The notes under the pieces are model-generated. The model worked only from the letters and a program-made list of their open reading frames with translations. It made no database searches and was not told where the DNA came from. From Chloroflexota bacterium (GTDB lineage: Bacteria > Chloroflexota > Dehalococcoidia > GIF9 > AB-539-J10), in assembly GCA_015222255.1 (NCBI GenBank), contig JADFUX010000086.1:1-10756 (forward strand): a stretch of DNA of 10,756 nucleotides. The letters run 5' to 3'. A program made the position numbers and the translations under genes. Shown piece by piece: positions 1-6,899 of this stretch (positions within the stretch are counted from its first letter, which is position 1; the number at the start of each line of letters is the position of its first letter).

Positions 1-339
1 GCAAAGGCAGTTCCCGAGGCGATTCGTAAAGCCGGCTCTGTTGGGCAAAAAAGTCTGATTACTGTCCCTGTTAAAGCAACTACCATTCCCCATGAAATAA
101 TGGCTAAATTCGGGGCATCCAAAGTTTTGCTTAAGCCTGCAGCGCCGGGGACAGGAGTAGTTGCTAGCAGCAGTGTCCGAGCGGTGCTTAATGCCGCAGG
201 TATAGAAGACATTCTTACTAAGTCCTTGGGGAGCGCTAACCCTATCAATGTGGTAAAAGCGACTATGCTTGCTCTAGCTAACCTTAGGAGGACGGAAGAA
301 CCTGTAACGGAATGCGAACCGGAAGATGAAGCAGAATGA
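1..339 (+). CDS. rpsE: Small-subunit ribosomal protein uS5 (S5), 3' part only
   Basis: The frame is open from base 1 and ends at TGA 337-339, so about 112 C-terminal residues are visible and the start lies outside the window. S5 is a 30S protein near the decoding region that contributes to translational accuracy. The visible part is the C-terminal S5 domain: the [12 protein letters not shown] stretch, the [17 protein letters not shown] helix region and the [14 protein letters not shown] segment are family hallmarks. The tail after this ([14 protein letters not shown]) is acidic and looks like a lineage-specific extension. The last 14 nt overlap the start of rplO, which implies translational coupling. 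The L30 gene that normally follows rpsE is not there. Confidence 0.97.
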   Translation, partial: AKAVPEAIRKAGSVGQKSLITVPVKATTIPHEIMAKFGASKVLLKPAAPGTGVVASSSVRAVLNAAGIEDILTKSLGSANPINVVKATMLALANLRRTEEPVTECEPEDEAE

Positions 340-781
340 ATTGAAGCCTGCCGCTGGCAGCAAACGTGAGAGAAAGCGGATTGGACGGGGGTACGGTAGT
401 GGCCACGGCACTTACTCGGGGCGAGGGATTAAGGGACAGAAGGCTCGCTCTGGTGGGGGTGTGCGCCCTGGCTTTGAAGGCGGTCAACTACCCATTACTA
501 AACGCTTGCCCCGTAAGAGAGGCTTCACTAACATATTCAGGACCGAATACAGCATTGTAAACTTGGGCAAGCTCGCAGTTTTCGCTCCTGATAGCAAAGT
601 CGGACCACAGGAATTTCTTGAAGCAGGGCTGGTTAAATCCATCAAGCAACCGGTTAAGGTCTTGGGCAATGGTGAAATCAATCAGCCACTTCTGGTAAGA
701 GGCCACAGGTTTTCCGCCGCTGCGCACAGCAAAATCGTTGCTGCTGGAGGAAGCGTAGAGGAAATGCCTAATGCAACGTAG
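326..781 (+). CDS. rplO: Large-subunit ribosomal protein uL15 (L15)
   Basis: The 151-residue product has the usual length for bacterial L15, an early-to-mid assembly protein of the 50S subunit. The N-terminal extension is rich in Gly, Arg and Lys, as expected for a protein that threads through 23S r[13 protein letters not shown], then [23 protein letters not shown] at about residues 19-55. A compact C-terminal domain follows, ending in the [15 protein letters not shown] region. The ATG at 326 is chosen because MKxNxLxPAxGSKRxxKRIGRG matches the family N-terminus. The GGAAG just before it sits too close to be a good Shine-Dalgarno site, so initiation probably relies on coupling to rpsE, whose stop lies inside this gene. 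The 3' end overlaps secY by 11 nt. Confidence 0.97.
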   Translation: MKQNELKPAAGSKRERKRIGRGYGSGHGTYSGRGIKGQKARSGGGVRPGFEGGQLPITKRLPRKRGFTNIFRTEYSIVNLGKLAVFAPDSKVGPQEFLEAGLVKSIKQPVKVLGNGEINQPLLVRGHRFSAAAHSKIVAAGGSVEEMPNAT

Positions 782-2090
782 GCAAACTCGGCCGCGCCTT
801 GTGCAGGCAATGGTGGATGTTTTCAAATTGCCTGACTTGAGGCGAAAGTTGCTTTTCACCCTAGGCATGCTGGTAGTTTTCCGCTTCCTATGTCATGTTC
901 CCTTGCCTGGGGTGGATATCGATGCTCTGCACCAGCTTTTCGAGCAGAATCAACTACTAGGGATGCTTGACCTATTCAGCGGTGGCGCCATGAGCAATTT
1001 CAGCGTCGCCGCCATGGGTGTTTACCCCTATATTACGGCTTCGATAATTATGCAGTTGCTGGTTCCCGTTATTCCCAGGTTGCGAGAGCTATCCCAGCAG
1101 GGGGAAGCAGGCCACCGCAAGGTAAACCAGATTACTCGCCTACTCACTGTGCCCTTGGCGGCTCTGCAGGGCTATGCTCAACTAAGCTTGTTACAAAGTC
1201 AGGGGATCGTCTCCCATTTTGAACCACTGACTGTCATGGCTATGGTGCTGTCAATGACTGCCTCGACCATGTTTCTCGTCTGGATTGGTGAGTTGATTAC
1301 TGAGAGGGGTATTGGGAACGGCATATCAATAATAATCTTTGGCGGCATTGTAGCTGGTCTGGCTGAGCAAGTTGCTCGCGGCTCCTTAGCCTGGAACGAG
1401 AATCCTTTGGGCCTAATCACCTTTATCATTCTGGGCTTGGCCACTTTGGTATTCATTGTCATATTCATCGAGGGTCACCGCCGCATACCTGTTCAGTATG
1501 CTTCCAGCACTTTCCGCAGCGGTCGCATGTATCGGCAATCAGGCTCGACTTACATCCCACTACGGGTAAATACTGCTGGAATGATACCACTCATATTCGC
1601 CATAGCTCTGATGACGTTACCAGGGACGATTGCAAGCTATTTTGCCGCTCCAGCGGGGCAAGACCCTAATCTAGCTAATACAATTATGCTGATTTTCAAT
1701 CCTGCGACGGCTGCTCCTTTAGGTTTGATCTATTGGGGGCTATACTTCCTACTGGTACTGGGTTTCACTTTCTTTTATACTATGATCATATTCGAGCAAC
1801 TAAATCTGGCAAAGACTTTGCAACAGCAAGGGGGCTTTATCCCTGGGGTTCGGCCCGGGAAAACCACGCAAGATTATTTGAACCGGGTTATTAGGCGGAT
1901 AACCTGGGGTGGTGCCTTTTTTCTGGCCGCAGTGGCAATTATGCCCTTTATTGCTCGGGGAATCACTGATGTGACAGTACTAACAATTTCCAGCACTGCC
2001 TTGCTTATCGCTGTCGGCGTTGCCCTGGATACTATGAAGCAATTGGAGGCTCAGCTAACAATGCGCCGATACGAAGGGTTCTTGAAGTAG
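771..2090 (+). CDS. secY: Protein translocase channel subunit SecY
   Basis: The 439-residue polytopic membrane protein forms the pore of the SecYEG general secretion channel in the cytoplasmic membrane. It shows about ten hydrophobic segments, the first at about residues 26-46. The plug and lateral-gate region (GGAMSNFSVAAMGVYPYI, about 71-88) is recognisable, as is the cytoplasmic loop EGHRRIPVQYA (about 234-244). The ribosome/SecA-binding loop GGFIPGVRPGKTTQDYL (about 354-370) keeps the functionally critical Arg (R361) of the GxRPG motif. The ATG at 771 is preceded by AGAGGAAA (757-764) at good spacing and lies inside the end of rplO. A second in-frame ATG at 810 (MVDVFKLPDL) would give the N-terminus typical of many SecY proteins but has a poorer ribosome-binding site. 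Confidence 0.98.
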   Translation: MQRRQTRPRLVQAMVDVFKLPDLRRKLLFTLGMLVVFRFLCHVPLPGVDIDALHQLFEQNQLLGMLDLFSGGAMSNFSVAAMGVYPYITASIIMQLLVPVIPRLRELSQQGEAGHRKVNQITRLLTVPLAALQGYAQLSLLQSQGIVSHFEPLTVMAMVLSMTASTMFLVWIGELITERGIGNGISIIIFGGIVAGLAEQVARGSLAWNENPLGLITFIILGLATLVFIVIFIEGHRRIPVQYASSTFRSGRMYRQSGSTYIPLRVNTAGMIPLIFAIALMTLPGTIASYFAAPAGQDPNLANTIMLIFNPATAAPLGLIYWGLYFLLVLGFTFFYTMIIFEQLNLAKTLQQQGGFIPGVRPGKTTQDYLNRVIRRITWGGAFFLAAVAIMPFIARGITDVTVLTISSTALLIAVGVALDTMKQLEAQLTMRRYEGFLK

Positions 2091-2098
2091 AGGAAGAG

Positions 2099-2224
2099 AT
2101 GACGTCCAAGATTGAAAGCGTAAGGGGTAAAGGGATCTTTGATGATGCAGCGTCGCTCTATAGGAAAGGCCGCTTCAGATACAGGCAGGCTAGGATGCTC
2201 TTCATGGGGATTGCTTCTATGTAG
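2099..2224 (+). CDS. Possible 41-residue small protein between secY and adk, unrecognised
   Basis: An ATG at 2099, 9 nt after the secY stop and preceded by AGGAAGAG (2091-2098), opens a 41-codon frame ending at TAG 2222-2224. The peptide begins MTSKIESVRGKGIFDDAA, continues with a basic aromatic stretch (LYRKGRFRYRQARM) and ends in MLFMGIASM. It resembles no family I know. The frame is the same as that of adk downstream and meets only TAG stops (2222, 2246, 2312) before the adk GTG. It could be a real small gene, a leader peptide coupled to adk translation, the remnant of a longer gene, or chance. A competing frame from the ATG at 2142, with AAAGGG upstream, runs to 2342 into adk and is less convincing. 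The rest of the 2091-2323 interval shows no clear promoter or terminator. Confidence 0.25.
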   Translation: MTSKIESVRGKGIFDDAASLYRKGRFRYRQARMLFMGIASM

Positions 2225-2311
2225 GAACTTGTGGGACAGAGGAAATAGGAGGGTGATTCGGAAACAGAGCACCGTACAAAAAAGGCACACAAGCTGGCAG
2301 AAAGCTTATCG

Positions 2312-2319
2312 TAGGAGGA
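2312..2319 (+). promoter_or_regulatory. Strong ribosome-binding site of adk
   Basis: TAGGAGGA lies 4 nt upstream of the GTG at 2324 and is close to the full anti-Shine-Dalgarno complement. It fixes the GTG as the adk start. It follows a small inverted repeat (AAGCT at 2291-2295 and AGCTT at 2303-2307) whose role, if any, is unknown. Confidence 0.7.
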
Positions 2320-2323
2320 AGCA

Positions 2324-2974
2324 GTGTATCTCATCCTTTTAGGCGCTCCAGGAGCAGGAAAAGGAACCCAAGCAGATATTCTTTCCGAGGAAATGAATTT
2401 GGCTCATATCGCCTCTGGCGACTTATTTCGACAGGCATTGGAGAGAAAAACTGAACTGGGGCTCTTAGCTCAATCTTATATGGAGAAAGGGGAGCTGGTC
2501 CCCGATGAAGTGACAATCAGGATGGTTCTTGAACGGATAGCTCATGACGATTGCGCCTCAGGCTGCATCTTCGATGGCTTCCCCCGAACTCTCGACCAAG
2601 CAAGGGCTTTAGATGAAGCTCTTGCTGCCCAAGGGAAAGCTGTAGACAAAGCAATGTATATTGAAGTACCCGAGGAGGAATTATTAAGACGACTTAGCGG
2701 GAGATGGCTATGCCGAAGCTGCCAGACACCATATCATGCGGTAACCTCACCGCCCCAGGCAGCAGGCAAATGTGATAAATGTGGTGGTGAGTTATATCAG
2801 CGCCCCGACGATGAGGAGGAAACGGTTAGAGAAAGGTTGAAGGTTTTCTTTGCTCAAACTGCACCTCTTCTTGACTATTATGAAAGGGGAAATAGGCTTG
2901 TCAAAGTCAATGGCGGCCTCGGAATTGAGGAGGTAGCTAAGAAAGTAATAGGCGTGCTCGAGGAAGCGAGCTGA
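2324..2974 (+). CDS. adk: Adenylate kinase, zinc-LID type
   Basis: This cytoplasmic enzyme interconverts ATP + AMP and 2 ADP and balances adenylate pools. The 216 residues match the long bacterial form. The P-loop GAPGAGKGT is at residues 7-15 (Lys13). SGDLFR (31-36) and FDGFPRTLDQA (83-93) are AMP-site signatures. The LID domain carries four Cys, C130 and C133 plus C150 and C153 (CRSC...CDKC), which bind structural zinc in this subtype, followed by RPDDEEETVRERL. The GTG start gives the canonical xYLILLGAPG N-terminus and has a strong ribosome-binding site. Its place between secY and map is the classical spc/alpha arrangement of Gram-positive-like operons. The stop abuts the map start codon. 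Confidence 0.98.
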   Translation: MYLILLGAPGAGKGTQADILSEEMNLAHIASGDLFRQALERKTELGLLAQSYMEKGELVPDEVTIRMVLERIAHDDCASGCIFDGFPRTLDQARALDEALAAQGKAVDKAMYIEVPEEELLRRLSGRWLCRSCQTPYHAVTSPPQAAGKCDKCGGELYQRPDDEEETVRERLKVFFAQTAPLLDYYERGNRLVKVNGGLGIEEVAKKVIGVLEEAS

Positions 2975-3721
2975 ATGGTTATCATAAAATCGCTAGAAGA
3001 AATAGCTATTATGCGTCAATGTGGCAAGATTTGGGCAACGCTCATGCGTAAGTTGAAGAAGGAGATATATGCAGGGAGAAAAACTCAGGAACTAGACATA
3101 ATGGTTTCCCGTGAGCTAGAGGAACTAGGGGCCAAGGCTTCCTTTAAGGGTTATCAAGGGTTTCCGTGTCATCTGTGCATATCAGTTAACAGCGAGGTAG
3201 TGCATGGGATCCCGGGCGAGCGGATACTAAGGGAAGGAGACATTGTTTCCTTAGATCTGGGAGTAAAGTACAAGGGCTTTCACGCTGATGGAGCTATAAC
3301 GGTTGGCATAGGTGAGATCAGCCCTCAGGCAAAGGAACTGATGGCTGCTACTCAAGGAAGTCTACAAGCTGGCATTGCGGCAGCCAAATGCGGCGGACAT
3401 TTGGGAGATATTTCGACTGCCATCCAAAGCTATGTCGAATTGAGGGGTTTCTCTGTGATCAGGGAGTATACTGGGCATGGTGTTGGCAGAGCGTTGCATG
3501 AGGCACCACAAGTGCCCAACTTCTCTTTTGGCGGAAGGGGTATCCTGCTTCAGAAGGGTATGACCTTAGCTATCGAGCCGATGGTTACCGCGGGGGATTG
3601 GCACACCAAGTTAGCTCCCAACCAATGGACGGTGCTGACGGCTGACGGAAGCCTTTCAGCACACTTTGAACATAGTATAGCTATCATCGACAGTGAGGCT
3701 GAAATACTCACGCAGTTGTAG
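2975..3721 (+). CDS. map: Methionine aminopeptidase, type I
   Basis: This cytosolic metalloprotease removes the initiator Met from nascent proteins whose second residue is small. All five metal ligands of the pita-bread fold are present: D94 (VSLDLG), D105 (GFHADGA), H168 (TGHGVG), E201 (AIEPM) and E232 (FEHSIA). The catalytic His side chains H77 (VVHGIPG) and H175 (ALHEAP) are also there. The 248-residue length is standard for type Ia, without the N-terminal SH3-like or zinc-finger extension. The ATG follows the adk stop directly, and AGGAAG at 2961-2966 can serve as the ribosome-binding site. The gene ends a few bases before infA. Confidence 0.98.
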   Translation: MVIIKSLEEIAIMRQCGKIWATLMRKLKKEIYAGRKTQELDIMVSRELEELGAKASFKGYQGFPCHLCISVNSEVVHGIPGERILREGDIVSLDLGVKYKGFHADGAITVGIGEISPQAKELMAATQGSLQAGIAAAKCGGHLGDISTAIQSYVELRGFSVIREYTGHGVGRALHEAPQVPNFSFGGRGILLQKGMTLAIEPMVTAGDWHTKLAPNQWTVLTADGSLSAHFEHSIAIIDSEAEILTQL

Positions 3722-3725
3722 GATT

Positions 3726-3944
3726 GTGGCTAAGAAAGAAAGGATAGAGGTCGAGGGCAAGGTGATCGATCGCCTACCTAACACCATGTTCCATGTTGAG
3801 CTGGCCAACGGACACAAAATACTGGCTCACATCTCAGGGAGGATGAGGAAGCACTACATAAAAATCTTACCTGGGGATAGAGTTTTGGTCGAGCTGTCTC
3901 CCTATGATTTAGGCCGTGGCAGAGTCACTTATCGGCTGAAATAG
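3726..3944 (+). CDS. infA: Translation initiation factor IF-1
   Basis: IF-1 binds the 30S A site during initiation and works with IF-2 and IF-3. Starting from the GTG at 3726 the product has 72 residues, the usual bacterial length. It begins (M)[12 protein letters not shown] and contains the OB-fold signatures [35 protein letters not shown] and [16 protein letters not shown]. An in-frame ATG at 3693, inside map, would add 11 residues ([11 protein letters not shown]) foreign to the family, so it is rejected. The ribosome-binding site of the GTG is weak (AGGA at 3720-3723, very close), so translation is probably coupled to map termination at 3719-3721. Confidence 0.95.
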   Translation: MAKKERIEVEGKVIDRLPNTMFHVELANGHKILAHISGRMRKHYIKILPGDRVLVELSPYDLGRGRVTYRLK

Positions 3945-3955
3945 CAGATTTGCCT

Positions 3956-3984
3956 TTGACAGGTTGGACAATAAAGTTTATCAT
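3956..3984 (+). promoter_or_regulatory. Internal sigma-70-type promoter in front of rpmJ
   Basis: TTGACA at 3956-3961 is a perfect -35 hexamer. After a 17-nt spacer comes TATCAT at 3979-3984, matching the -10 consensus at five of six positions. Transcription would start at about 3990-3993, some 18 nt before the rpmJ ATG. The match lies in an AT-richer 65-nt intergenic space, unlike the tight joins elsewhere in the operon, which strengthens the call. It would let rpmJ through rplQ or further be expressed independently of the upstream spc block. Confidence 0.65.
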
Positions 3985-4009
3985 ATTAGTTTGTGTTTGA
4001 TAGGCAGAT

Positions 4010-4123
4010 ATGAAAGTGCAGGCTTCAGTCAAGCGTCGTTGCAGGAAGTGTAAGATTGTGAGGCGTAAAGGCATAGTTAGAGTTATTTGCGAAAATCCTA
4101 AGCATAAACAAAGGCAGGGTTAA
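4010..4123 (+). CDS. rpmJ: Large-subunit ribosomal protein bL36 (L36), zinc-binding form
   Basis: The 37-residue protein is one of the smallest of the 50S subunit. It starts [11 protein letters not shown] and ends [10 protein letters not shown], the exact pattern of the family. The zinc ribbon ligands C11, C14, C27 and H32 are all present, so this is the zinc-dependent (C+) paralogue. The ATG at 4010 is preceded only by a weak AGGCAG (4002-4007). It is the first gene after the internal promoter and stops 3 nt before rpsM. Confidence 0.97.
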   Translation: MKVQASVKRRCRKCKIVRRKGIVRVICENPKHKQRQG

Positions 4124-4126
4124 TTC

Positions 4127-4516
4127 ATGGCACGGATTGCCGGGGTCAATCTTCCTAACAACAAAAGGGTTGAGATAGCCCTGCAATATCTCTATGGTAT
4201 TGGTCCTACAGTGGGTAGGCGGATCCTGTTCGCTACCGGGGTAAACGCCGATACTAAGGTGGATCAGCTTACTGAGGATGAGATAAGCCGACTTCGTGAC
4301 GTTATTGAGAAGCAGTATAAGGTAGAAGGCGACTTGAGGCGGGAAGTTCAACTCAATGTGAAGCGACTCGTTGAGATCGGTTGCTACAGAGGTATGAGAC
4401 ATCGGGTTAGTCTACCAGTTCATGGGCAAAGGACACGAACTAATGCTCGCACCAAGAGGGGTGCACGGAAGACAGTGGCAGGTAGAGGTAAAAGGCGCGG
4501 GCTGGGTAAGAAATAG
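4127..4516 (+). CDS. rpsM: Small-subunit ribosomal protein uS13 (S13)
   Basis: S13 sits in the 30S head and contacts P-site tRNA and the 50S subunit through intersubunit bridges. The 129 residues begin [19 protein letters not shown], followed by the helix-hairpin-helix region around [12 protein letters not shown]. The C-terminal [20 protein letters not shown] segment and the Lys/Arg/Gly-rich tail ending [10 protein letters not shown] are typical; the tail is slightly longer than in E. coli. GGCAGGG (4113-4119) is the likely ribosome-binding site. An 18-nt gap separates it from rpsK. Confidence 0.98.
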   Translation: MARIAGVNLPNNKRVEIALQYLYGIGPTVGRRILFATGVNADTKVDQLTEDEISRLRDVIEKQYKVEGDLRREVQLNVKRLVEIGCYRGMRHRVSLPVHGQRTRTNARTKRGARKTVAGRGKRRGLGKK

Positions 4517-4534
4517 AGTAAGGGATTATTTGAG

Positions 4535-4927
4535 ATGGCAAAGAAAGGGAGTGGCAAAGGGAGAAAACAGATACGCAAGGGAATTAGTGAAGGGAGAGCC
4601 TGCATTCAGTCTACCTTTAATAATACCATCGTTACTATTACTGATTTGCAAGGCAATGTCATTGCTTGGGGAAGTTCAGGAACAGCTAGATTCAAAGGTT
4701 CTCGAAAGGGAACTCCCTACGCTGCTGGCATGTCTGCCCAGGAGGCAGGAAGAAAAGCTATGAATAGTGGCATGCGTCGCGTAGAGGTTTATATTAAGGG
4801 TCCTGGTAGTGGGAGAGAGGCAGCTATTCGTGCCCTCCAGGCTTGTGGTCTTACTGTCACTAGAATCAGAGACGTGACCCCTATTCCTCATGACGGTTGC
4901 CGCCCTCCGAGAAGGAGGCGAGTGTAG
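4535..4927 (+). CDS. rpsK: Small-subunit ribosomal protein uS11 (S11)
   Basis: S11 lies on the 30S platform near the Shine-Dalgarno/anti-Shine-Dalgarno helix. The 130-residue protein has a Lys/Gly-rich N-terminus, then [16 protein letters not shown], the [17 protein letters not shown] core and the end [19 protein letters not shown]. The site that is Asn followed by Gly in E. coli (N119, converted to isoaspartate) is encoded here as Asp (D120, GAC at 4892-4894), still followed by Gly. The ribosome-binding site is probably AAGGGA (4519-4524), somewhat far from the ATG. rpsD follows after 10 nt. Confidence 0.98.
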   Translation: MAKKGSGKGRKQIRKGISEGRACIQSTFNNTIVTITDLQGNVIAWGSSGTARFKGSRKGTPYAAGMSAQEAGRKAMNSGMRRVEVYIKGPGSGREAAIRALQACGLTVTRIRDVTPIPHDGCRPPRRRRV

Positions 4928-4933
4928 AGGTGA
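4926..4933 (+). promoter_or_regulatory. Ribosome-binding site that fixes the rpsD start
   Basis: AGAGGTGA lies 4 nt before the ATG at 4938 and overlaps the rpsK stop codon (TAG 4925-4927). It supports the 208-residue form of S4 over a longer frame that could begin inside rpsK at 4890. Confidence 0.6.
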
Positions 4934-4937
4934 AGAG

Positions 4938-5564
4938 ATGGCACGTTATATAGGGCCAAGTTGTCACTTATGTCGCTATCTTGGTGAGAAACTCATGCTG
5001 AAAGGTGAGAGGTGTTCCACTCCTAAGTGCGCGGTAGAGCGGCGAAAGATTGCTCAGGGAAGGCGGCGTTTCCGTCAGCGTAAGGTTTCTGATCGTGGGC
5101 TTCAATTGCGAGAAAAGCAGAAAGTGCGCTTCAGCTATGGGGTTTTGGAAAGGCAGTTCCGTGGACTTTTTGCCAAGGCGGCAACAGCGCCAGGCATTAC
5201 AGGGGAAAACCTGCTCATATTACTGGAGAGGCGGTTAGATAATGTGGTCTATCGCCTTGGCTTCGGTGATTCTCGCGCCCAGGCACGGCAAATAGTGCAG
5301 CATGGACATATCTTGCTTAATGGACGTAAGACTGACATACCGTCTTGCCTAGTAGAATCAGGTGATGTCATTGCATGGCGGCAAGCCAGTATGAAAACTG
5401 AATATTATAAGGCGTTGGTTGAGAAGATTGATGCTGCTATTAGACCTCCCTGGTTGAGTTTGAATAAGGAAACCATGGAAGGCATGGTACTGGCTCCGCC
5501 CGGCCGGGATGATATTGATCCTAAGTTTAATGCGAAGGCTCTCGTTGAGTATTACTCTCGGTAG
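4938..5564 (+). CDS. rpsD: Small-subunit ribosomal protein uS4 (S4), four-cysteine zinc form
   Basis: S4 is a primary 16S rRNA-binding protein that nucleates 30S assembly; in many bacteria it also represses its own operon. The product has 208 residues. The N-terminal zinc finger is complete: C9, C12, C26 and C31 (SCHLCRY... GERCSTPKC), as in Thermus S4. Next come KVSDRGLQLREKQKVRFSYG, the RRLDNVVYRLGF signature and the S4 RNA-binding domain (RQIVQHGHILLNGRK). The end ALVEYYSR is typical. The start is supported by AGAGGTGA and the MARYIGPxCxLCR N-terminus. A 35-nt gap without visible structure separates it from rpoA. Confidence 0.98.
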   Translation: MARYIGPSCHLCRYLGEKLMLKGERCSTPKCAVERRKIAQGRRRFRQRKVSDRGLQLREKQKVRFSYGVLERQFRGLFAKAATAPGITGENLLILLERRLDNVVYRLGFGDSRAQARQIVQHGHILLNGRKTDIPSCLVESGDVIAWRQASMKTEYYKALVEKIDAAIRPPWLSLNKETMEGMVLAPPGRDDIDPKFNAKALVEYYSR

Positions 5565-5586
5565 TACTCTGACCATATTCTCATCT

Positions 5587-5592
5587 GGAAGG
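5587..5592 (+). promoter_or_regulatory. Ribosome-binding site for the TTG start of rpoA
   Basis: GGAAGG lies 7 nt before the TTG at 5600. The only other codons upstream in this frame before the TGA at 5570-5572 are not start codons, so this site supports TTG initiation. Confidence 0.6.
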
Positions 5593-5599
5593 CTCATCA

Positions 5600-6550
5600 T
5601 TGTTTGATTTACCGTTACCAGAGGTAAAATGTGAGGAAAGCTCGGGCAACTATGGCCGCTTTGTTGCTCACCCTTTGGAACGAGGTTTCGGGGTTACGTT
5701 GGGTAATGCGTTGCGCCGTGTGCTCTTTAGCTCTCTTTCTGGTGCCGCAGTAACTTGGGTTCGAATTGAGGGCATTCAACACGCGTTTTCTGTCATCCCT
5801 CATGCCAAAGAAGACGTCGTTGAATTCCTTTTGAACGTTAAAGGCCTGCGAATCCGCAGCCTTTCACAGAACGCGGGTAAACTGATTCTGGACGTGCAAA
5901 GGGAAGGTAAGGTTTGTGCCGCGGAGATTGAGCCATCAGCGGATTTTCAGATTGCCAATCCTGAACTCCATTTAATTACATTAGATTCCCCCGAGGCCAA
6001 GGTTCACGCTGAGTTCAATGTGGAGATAGGGCGAGGCTACGTGCCTGCTGGCTCTACTGATGGCCTACCGCTCGAAGCATTGCCTGTAGACGCCATATTC
6101 ACACCGGTATACAAAGCTAATTTCTCTGTAGAACCTATCCATCCTGGTCAAGAAATGAGTCAAGAAAGGCTCAACTTGGAGGTTTGGACTGACAATACCA
6201 TTTCTCCGTGGCAAGCAGTCAACCAAAGCGCCGCTATCTTAATGGATCAATTTTCCTCGTTCAGAGAGTTGGTCGAGGCTCCAGCAGGGGAAGAACTGAC
6301 GTTGACTAGCGAACTAACAACTTCACGTGAACAGTATAATGTGCCTTTGGAACAGCTCAATCTGTCAACTCGCTCCTATAATGCCTTGAGAAGGGCTAGC
6401 ATTACTACCATGGGCCAGCTCTTAGAGGCGAGCGTTCATGGCTTACCCCCCCTGCCAGGTTTCGGGGCAAAATCTCGGACTGAAGTTGAGGAAGTAATTA
6501 TGAAGCTAGGTTTTCCCGTTGTTGCTAGAGGCAGGAAAGGAAAGGGATGA
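5600..6550 (+). CDS. rpoA: DNA-directed RNA polymerase subunit alpha
   Basis: The alpha dimer is the scaffold on which beta and beta' assemble, and its C-terminal domain contacts UP elements and activators. The product has 316 residues. The N-terminal domain (about 1-225) shows [27 protein letters not shown] in pieces at 19-45 (R39/R40 match the E. coli R44/R45 pair), [19 protein letters not shown] and IGRGYVPA. A linker at about 226-246 precedes the C-terminal domain. There R258, N261 ([10 protein letters not shown]) and the GFGAKS loop with K291 correspond to DNA-contacting E. coli R265, N268 and K298. The TTG start gives (M)[12 protein letters not shown] and has GGAAGG upstream; no ATG or GTG is available in frame. 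The stop overlaps the rplQ start in an ATGA. Confidence 0.98.
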   Translation: MFDLPLPEVKCEESSGNYGRFVAHPLERGFGVTLGNALRRVLFSSLSGAAVTWVRIEGIQHAFSVIPHAKEDVVEFLLNVKGLRIRSLSQNAGKLILDVQREGKVCAAEIEPSADFQIANPELHLITLDSPEAKVHAEFNVEIGRGYVPAGSTDGLPLEALPVDAIFTPVYKANFSVEPIHPGQEMSQERLNLEVWTDNTISPWQAVNQSAAILMDQFSSFRELVEAPAGEELTLTSELTTSREQYNVPLEQLNLSTRSYNALRRASITTMGQLLEASVHGLPPLPGFGAKSRTEVEEVIMKLGFPVVARGRKGKG

Positions 6551-6897
6551 GGCATCAGAAAGCCGGTCGTAAGCTAAGCAGGCCAACGGGGCACCGTTGG
6601 GCGCTATACCGGAATCAGGTGACTGATCTGTTTAACTACGAAAGGATAGTTACGACGGAGGCCAAAGCCAAGGAGGTTCGGAGCTTAGCTGAGAAAATGA
6701 TTACCTTGGGAAAGGAAGGCAGCCTTGCCTCACGCCGGGAGGTTCTGAGCTTTGTCACTGATAAGAAGGCAGTCAAGAAACTTTTCGATGAAATCGCTCC
6801 TAGGTATCAGGATCGACATGGAGGCTACACAAGGTTATCAAAGCTGGGACCTCGCCCCGGCGATAACGCCCCCCTGGATCAAATTCAGCTAGTCTGA
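6547..6897 (+). CDS. rplQ: Large-subunit ribosomal protein bL17 (L17)
   Basis: L17 is a 50S protein near the polypeptide exit tunnel. The 116 residues begin [20 protein letters not shown], continue with [24 protein letters not shown] in consecutive pieces, and end in the [18 protein letters not shown] region, all diagnostic. The ATG overlaps the rpoA stop (ATGA), and the purine-rich AGGAAAGGAAAGGG just before it provides the ribosome-binding site. truA follows after 2 nt. Confidence 0.98.
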   Translation: MRHQKAGRKLSRPTGHRWALYRNQVTDLFNYERIVTTEAKAKEVRSLAEKMITLGKEGSLASRREVLSFVTDKKAVKKLFDEIAPRYQDRHGGYTRLSKLGPRPGDNAPLDQIQLV

Positions 6898-6899
6898 TA

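Noticed and set aside
488..868. 126-codon - strand open frame
   Set aside because: It lies opposite rplO and the secY start; no ribosome-binding site or family similarity.
2112..2143. Promoter for adk beginning TTGAAA
   Set aside because: No acceptable -10 hexamer lies at 16-18 nt spacing.
2142..2342. Basic 66-residue frame overlapping the adk start
   Set aside because: The composition is low in protein-like patterns, it overlaps adk by 19 nt out of frame, and the 2099 ORF is better placed; kept only as an alternative.
3693..3725. Longer infA start at an ATG inside map
   Set aside because: It would add [11 protein letters not shown], absent from the IF-1 family; the GTG at 3726 gives the standard 72 residues.
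4890..4937. Longer rpsD start inside rpsK
   Set aside because: The additional residues do not resemble S4, and a ribosome-binding site plus the MARYIGP N-terminus support 4938.
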